Assembly: GCF_004745645.1 (NCBI RefSeq)
Contig: NZ_SRMB01000002.1
Span: 124,001 to 188,000 of the forward strand
Length of the DNA: 64,000 nt
Direction: 5' to 3'
Source of the DNA: Hymenobacter metallicola
Lineage (GTDB): Bacteria; Bacteroidota; Bacteroidia; Cytophagales; Hymenobacteraceae
The notes under the pieces were generated by a model. That model worked only from the letters and a program-made list of their open reading frames with translations. It searched no databases and was not told the origin of the DNA. Numbering within the stretch: position 1 is the stretch's first letter; each line of letters starts with the position of its first letter. The position numbers and the translations under genes are program-made. Below, piece after piece: positions 60,169 through 64,000 of the stretch.

Positions 60169-62667
60169 TTAAAACTTCACGCCGACCGAGGCCAGGTAGT
60201 TACGGGTAGCTTGCGGGAAGTAAAAGTTGAAAATTTGCTGGCGGCCGGTGGCGTCGGGGTAGCCGTAGGTGTAGCCATTGGCCACATACTCCCGGTTCAG
60301 CAGGTTGTTGACCAACAAGCCCAGCTCGATTTCCTTTACGAATACTGGCCGAATGGTGTAGCGCAGGCGCAGGTCCAGGACTTGGTAAGGCGCTATGCGC
60401 TTGGCGTCGCTGGCCGAGTTGTCGAGAAACTGCTCACTCACCGTTTTGTAGAGCAACGCCACGCGCAGGCCCTTCAGCGGCTGGCCTTCCAAGGTGTGGG
60501 CCGACACGACGGCGGGCGAATACGAAATAGTGGACAAACGGCCTTCCGAGGCGGTTACGGGCTCAAAATTTTCGTTGTACACCGTTTCGCGGTAGTTCAG
60601 AATCCGGTTGCGGCTCAGCGTCAGGGTGCTACTGAGGCTGAGTACGTCCTGGGCGGCCACCGAGCCGCTCAGCTCCAGGCCCGTGCGGTAGCTGCGGGCT
60701 ACGTTGGTACGCAGGGCCGTCCCCACGTCGTTCAGCTGCCCCGTGGCCACCAGCTGGTTGTGGTAGTTCATGTAGAAGTAGTTGGCCTCGAAGCGCACCG
60801 CCGTCGGGCGGCCGAACAGGGGCACTCCGGGCCGCGTGAAGCGGTAGCCCGCCTCGTAGTCCTCCAGCCGCTCCGACTTAGCGGTCTGGTCGCCGGCGGG
60901 CCGGTCGGTGAAGTCGGACCGGACCGGCTCGCGCTGCCCTACGGCAAAGCTGGAGTACACCTGATGACCTTGCCCCAGGGAAATGGTGTAGCCGAACTTG
61001 GGGTTGTAGAAAGTGTAGTCGGCGCGGGTGGTCACGTCGTTCTGGTCGTCCTCTACCCCATCAATGGCATACTTGATGTGACGCACCTGCAGGTCGCCGT
61101 ACACGCTCAGCCAGGGCAGCACCTGCCACGTGGCGCGGGCGTAGGCGTTGTAGTCGGTTTTGGTAGCGTCGTTGAAGTAGTAGCGGTGGCGGATGCTGCC
61201 GTTGGAAGCATACTGGGCCCAGATTACTTCCCCGTAGTGGTCATTGGTAAAGCGGTTCCAGGCCCCGCCCACAGTGGCTTGCAGCTTGTCGTTGTCGTGG
61301 GGCTGGTAGTTCAGGGCGAAGGTGCCGCCGTAGAAGTAGTTGTCGAGCCACTTCTGGTCTACGAGGTTGGTGCGCTTGATGGTCTGGGTGCCGATAACGA
61401 CATCCTCCAGCCCATAATCGACCAGCTTGCGGTTGGCCCGGTAGCTTTCATAATAGCCGAAGCCCCGGGTCAGGTGCAGGGCCGCCCCGATGTTCCAGTC
61501 GGCGCCCAGCCCCTGCGAAAGGTGAAGCTGGTAGTGGTTCTGCTGGTAGTTGTCGGTCTGGTTGTCGTAGGTATAGTAGCTGTAGCGGCGCCCTTCGCGC
61601 AGGCCGCGGGCCACATCGGCCTCGCTCAGCTCCCCATTGTCCAGGAATTGCTGCAACAGCTGCTTATTGCCGGTGATAAAGGGCTCGGGCACCCCGTTCC
61701 AGGCCTGGTACGTTTTCTCCCGGCCCGAAAAGGTGATGAACTTGAGCAGCGTGTTTTTGGCCTGGTAGCCCGCCGCCAGATAGTACGACTTCAAATCGGA
61801 AGAGGCCCGCACCATGTAGCCGTCGGTGGCAATGCGCGACAGGCGGCCATCAACGGTGAAGTGCCCGCCGAGCAGGCCCGTGCCAAACGAGACATTGTTT
61901 TTCCAGGTGTTGAAAGAGCCGTAGGTGTTTTGGGTTTCGGCGTAGGCTTCGCGCCGGTTTTCCAGAGTTGAAATGTTAATGCTGGCCCCAAAAGCTGCCC
62001 CACCGTTCTGGCTGGTTCCCACGCCCCGCTGCACTTGCAGGTTGTTGATGGACGACGCCAGATCGGGCAGGTTCACCAGAAACGAGCCGTGCGACTCGGC
62101 ATCGTTCAGCGGCACCCCGTTGATGGTCATGTTGATGCCCGTGTTGCTGGTGCCCCGAATCCGGATGTCGGTGTAGCCCACCCCGGCTCCGGCATCCGAA
62201 TTGACGACCACCGAAGGCGTTTGGTCGAGCAGGTAAGGCAAATCCTGCCCGAAGTTGCGCTTGGCCAAGTCCTCCCGACTCACGTTGGTATAGGCCGTGG
62301 CCGTGCGGTCGTTGGCGCGGCTGGCCGTTACCAGCGCTTCGCCGGTCAGCACTACGCCCGCCTGCAGCCCCAGCGCGAGGCGTTGCTCTTCGGCCTGGCC
62401 CTGTACCTGGCGCTGCAGCACCTCATAGCCCAGAAACGAGATGCGCAGCGCGTGGGGGCCAGCTGCTACGGCAGGCAGCACGAAAGTGCCGGCCGCATCG
62501 GTCGTGCCCACTACGGCGCCGTCGAGCAGCACCGTGGCGCCGGGCAGGGCATCGCCCGAGCGGGCGTCGGTCACGGTGCCCGTCAGGGGCCCTTGGGCCC
62601 ACGCCGCCGGAGCAACCAGCAGGGGCAACGCCAGGGTGGCGGCGCCCAAAACCAATATATTTTTCAA
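60169..62667 (-). CDS. TonB-dependent outer-membrane receptor, thiamine-related
   Basis: 832 residues with a signal peptide (MKNILVLGAATLALPLLVAP). An N-terminal carboxypeptidase-like (CarboxypepD_reg) domain, GTVTDARSGDALPGATVLLD and ISFLGYEV; a plug domain, LPYLLDQTPSVVVNSDAGAG, YTDIRIRGTSNTGINMTING, NLQVQRGVGTS; and a 22-strand barrel ending with FYFPQATRNYLASVGVKF, the terminal aromatic signal. It imports a large or scarce nutrient by TonB energy. A TPP riboswitch lies in its 5' leader, so the substrate is most likely thiamine or a precursor. It is a single gene; the inner-membrane transporter is not nearby. Confidence 0.93.
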   Translation of the reverse strand: MKNILVLGAATLALPLLVAPAAWAQGPLTGTVTDARSGDALPGATVLLDGAVVGTTDAAGTFVLPAVAAGPHALRISFLGYEVLQRQVQGQAEEQRLALGLQAGVVLTGEALVTASRANDRTATAYTNVSREDLAKRNFGQDLPYLLDQTPSVVVNSDAGAGVGYTDIRIRGTSNTGINMTINGVPLNDAESHGSFLVNLPDLASSINNLQVQRGVGTSQNGGAAFGASINISTLENRREAYAETQNTYGSFNTWKNNVSFGTGLLGGHFTVDGRLSRIATDGYMVRASSDLKSYYLAAGYQAKNTLLKFITFSGREKTYQAWNGVPEPFITGNKQLLQQFLDNGELSEADVARGLREGRRYSYYTYDNQTDNYQQNHYQLHLSQGLGADWNIGAALHLTRGFGYYESYRANRKLVDYGLEDVVIGTQTIKRTNLVDQKWLDNYFYGGTFALNYQPHDNDKLQATVGGAWNRFTNDHYGEVIWAQYASNGSIRHRYYFNDATKTDYNAYARATWQVLPWLSVYGDLQVRHIKYAIDGVEDDQNDVTTRADYTFYNPKFGYTISLGQGHQVYSSFAVGQREPVRSDFTDRPAGDQTAKSERLEDYEAGYRFTRPGVPLFGRPTAVRFEANYFYMNYHNQLVATGQLNDVGTALRTNVARSYRTGLELSGSVAAQDVLSLSSTLTLSRNRILNYRETVYNENFEPVTASEGRLSTISYSPAVVSAHTLEGQPLKGLRVALLYKTVSEQFLDNSASDAKRIAPYQVLDLRLRYTIRPVFVKEIELGLLVNNLLNREYVANGYTYGYPDATGRQQIFNFYFPQATRNYLASVGVKF

Positions 62668-62745
62668 GGAAATGGGTAAAGAAAAAGTGGAACGGGCCCT
62701 GCGCCAGGGGTCGGCGCACTAGGTTTTCACGTTCGCGGATCGTTT

Positions 62746-62828
62746 GTTCCCTTCGCCGGCATTACCCGGACAGGTTCAATGGGTATGATCTCAGCCCCAC
62801 GGCAGCAAGCCGCTGGTAGGGCACCCCT
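62746..62828 (-). promoter_or_regulatory. TPP riboswitch (THI element)
   Basis: Read on the minus strand, this contains the conserved blocks in order: GGGGTGCCC (62827-62819), CTGAGA (62794-62789), ACCC, GAACCTG (62777-62771), and CCGGGTAATGCCGGCGAAGG (62769-62750). This is the thiamine pyrophosphate aptamer, with a variable P3 extension. It lies 78 nt before the receptor start. A GC hairpin TGCGCC/GGCGCA at 62700-62718 between aptamer and gene may be part of the expression platform. Confidence 0.95.
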
Positions 62829-63041
62829 AAAACTATTCTGCAAAGCTAGAGCCGCGGCCGGGGAGTTCCAAATCCAGTATTTCTACGCTTTACTTTCGCC
62901 TGATAATCACCTATATTAGGCTAGCGGTAAGGCAAGCCGGAAAAATTACGGCTTCTGAAAACATCCTTGCCGTTCGCTCCGTTAGATTTTTAAAGCCCGC
63001 CGGCTCGTCCCCCTTTCCGTCGCCTTTTACCCGTTGCTGCC

Positions 63042-63284
63042 ATGATCAGTCTTATCTACACGCTCGTGGTATTTGCCATTCTGGCCTACTTCATCGTGGC
63101 TCCGCGCCACCGCTACCAGCAGCCTCCATACACCGACGGTGACGACGACGGCGGGGAGCCCCTCGACGACGGACTACCCGACCTGGATCTGCCCCCCGGC
63201 ATTTCCCGGCCCATCAACGACTGGGAGCCCGACTACGGCCGCCCCACCACCCCGGTCCGGCCTTTGGAAACCATCACCTTCTGA
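63042..63284 (+). CDS. Small single-TM protein with acidic tail
   Basis: 80 residues. One N-terminal membrane segment (MISLIYTLVVFAILAYFIVA) followed by RHRYQQPPYTDGDDDGGEPL and a Pro/Asp-rich tail (GISRPINDWEPDYGRPTTP). It looks like a small membrane-anchored protein of Hymenobacter type; no function is known. Followed by an inverted repeat. Confidence 0.6.
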   Translation: MISLIYTLVVFAILAYFIVAPRHRYQQPPYTDGDDDGGEPLDDGLPDLDLPPGISRPINDWEPDYGRPTTPVRPLETITF

Positions 63285-63297
63285 TTTCGCAGGTATA

Positions 63298-63377
63298 AAA
63301 AAGCGGCCTTTTTGCCTTGTTGCTTCCGGTTAATCGTGGCTGATACTGGAAAAAACTGGCAGAAAGGCCGCTTTTTA
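63298..63377. repeat. Long-loop inverted repeat between convergent genes
   Basis: AAAAAGCGGCCTTTT (about 63298-63312) is complemented by AAAGGCCGCTTTTT (about 63363-63376) with some 50 bp between. It probably terminates the small TM gene and the GNAT gene, but the loop is long. Confidence 0.5.
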
Positions 63378-63395
63378 TGGTTGCGCTGCGCAAGC

Positions 63396-63815
63396 TTACA
63401 AGGCCAGCCGCATGCGCTGGTAAGGAATGTCGCCTTTGTAGAAAACCGCCCCTTCGGCCCTCATGTCGAAACGCTGATAGAATGCCGTAGCATCCTGGCG
63501 GGCATCGCACCACAGACTGCGTGCCCCAAGTCGCCGGGCCTCGTCGATTACCCGCTGAAGCAGCACCGAGCCGATACCCTGCCGCTGGAACTTGGGGTCA
63601 GTGGCAAACTTGCGAAAACGGGCCTGTTCGTCGTCCACAAACAAGGAAATAACGGACACCAGCTGCTGGTCAAGGAAAGCCCCAAAATGCTGCCCCTCGC
63701 CGTCATTCTCAACTTTTACGTAGTCGAAAGGCTTCTCCGGCCACAGCACAGCATGGCGCAGCGGGTACGTTTGCTCCGCCGCAATGGCCCTAATCTCCGG
63801 CACTGAGGTGGTCAT
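63396..63815 (-). CDS. GNAT-family N-acetyltransferase
   Basis: 139 residues from ATG 63815; the 57 upstream codons belong to the preceding gene read in another frame. Acetyl-CoA-dependent acyltransferase fold: EIRAIAAEQTYPLRHAVLWP, HFGAFLDQQLVSVISLFVD, the acetyl-CoA-binding loop FATDPKFQRQGIGSVLLQRV (Q/RxxGxG/A), ARSLWCDARQDATAFYQRFD and EGAVFYKGDIPYQRMRL. The C-terminal blocks resemble ElaA/YjcF-like small-molecule or protein acetyltransferases. Follows the epimerase gene after 11 nt, so probably co-transcribed with it. Confidence 0.9.
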   Translation of the reverse strand: MTTSVPEIRAIAAEQTYPLRHAVLWPEKPFDYVKVENDGEGQHFGAFLDQQLVSVISLFVDDEQARFRKFATDPKFQRQGIGSVLLQRVIDEARRLGARSLWCDARQDATAFYQRFDMRAEGAVFYKGDIPYQRMRLAL

Positions 63816-63826
63816 TGGGGTGGCCG

Positions 63827-64000
63827 CTAGGTTATGGCTATTGCATACTGCGCCGAATATTCCTGGCCGGGAGCCAAGGTCAAGATACCTTCCTTGTCGG
63901 CTAGTTCCGGGGGGCCGCCCACGCTGCTGGCAATGCCCTGCCAGGGCTCGATGCAGACAAACCGGGCTCCTTCGCCTTTGGTCCAAAGGCCCAGGAATGG
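63827..64000 (-). CDS. Aldose 1-epimerase family protein, C-terminal end (partial)
   Basis: The frame is open from the right edge of the window to TAG at 63829-63827, giving the last 57 residues. FLGLWTKGEGARFVCIEPWQ and the following GIASSVG match the C-terminal part of galactose mutarotase-like enzymes (PxxGIWxxxxAxFVCIEPWxGIAD), including the catalytic Glu in CIEPW. Only the tail is present, so the sub-family is open. It is upstream of and probably co-transcribed with the GNAT gene. Confidence 0.8.
   Translation of the reverse strand, partial: PFLGLWTKGEGARFVCIEPWQGIASSVGGPPELADKEGILTLAPGQEYSAQYAIAIT

Noticed and set aside
60211..61971. 586-codon open frame on the plus strand opposite the TonB-dependent receptor
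   Set aside because: Its sequence is rich in Val, Gly and His without any fold-like pattern. It is the antisense shadow of a real GC-rich gene with family motifs throughout.
1..64000. CRISPR arrays, insertion sequences, prophage or plasmid origins
   Set aside because: No regularly spaced repeats, transposase, integrase, capsid or replication-initiator genes were found in any frame.

Overview
The window looks like chromosomal DNA of a GC-rich Bacteroidota bacterium, most likely Hymenobacter or a close relative (Hymenobacteraceae, Cytophagales). This rests on family content (DUF2723 and GWxTD proteins, a SecD-SecF fusion, type B L31, an Nfu-type NifU protein, the Bacteroidota GlmU-like protein, DUF5777, BatD, a TonB-dependent receptor with a carboxypeptidase-like N-domain) and on promoter-like TAnnTTTG boxes with an upstream TTG, the Bacteroidota type. 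It is inferred from protein families, not from an rRNA gene. I see no rRNA, tRNA, CRISPR array, transposase or phage gene.

Layout. 1-5.7 kb: end of a DUF2723 membrane protein, a GWxTD protein overlapping rlmB, two divergent LacI-type regulators, and a small cupin. 5.8-13 kb: manC and a KpsF/KdsD-type isomerase (sugar-nucleotide and Kdo supply), divergent recQ, an exported M3 peptidase, a bacilliredoxin. 13-18.4 kb: a TPR protein, an OmpA/PD40 envelope protein, and two response regulators (receiver-HPt and receiver-LytTR). 18.5-25.7 kb: a visibly less GC-rich segment with a secreted protein, a large helical-repeat protein divergent from a 50-residue Gly-rich peptide gene, and a dipeptide/oligopeptide ABC importer (lipoprotein plus two permeases) without ATPase genes. 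This is the best candidate for an undescribed system. 25.7-34.3 kb: housekeeping genes (RmlD-like reductase, cyclophilin, DUF2238 protein, hemC, holB, GlmU-like, rpmE2, rdgB, udk). 34.5-42.2 kb: secDF, then an ECF sigma factor whose overlapping partner combines an anti-sigma-like N-terminus with an outer-membrane barrel, followed by a c-type cytochrome lipoprotein, a YceI protein and a DUF5777 protein. 42.3-46 kb: nfu-like, aroC, batD. 46-49.6 kb: two tandem pairs of ferritin-like proteins. 49.7-56.7 kb: queG, ruvB and several small conserved unknowns. 56.7-64 kb: an acyl-CoA dehydrogenase of glutaryl-CoA type, an APC permease, a TonB-dependent receptor behind a clear TPP riboswitch, a GNAT acetyltransferase and the end of an aldose 1-epimerase.

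Most transcription units end in long, often perfect inverted repeats followed by T-runs, many serving convergent genes from both sides. Several genes carry a TAnnTTTG box only about 5 nt before the ATG, suggesting leaderless or near-leaderless mRNAs. All functions are assigned by reading the protein sequence; no database search was run.
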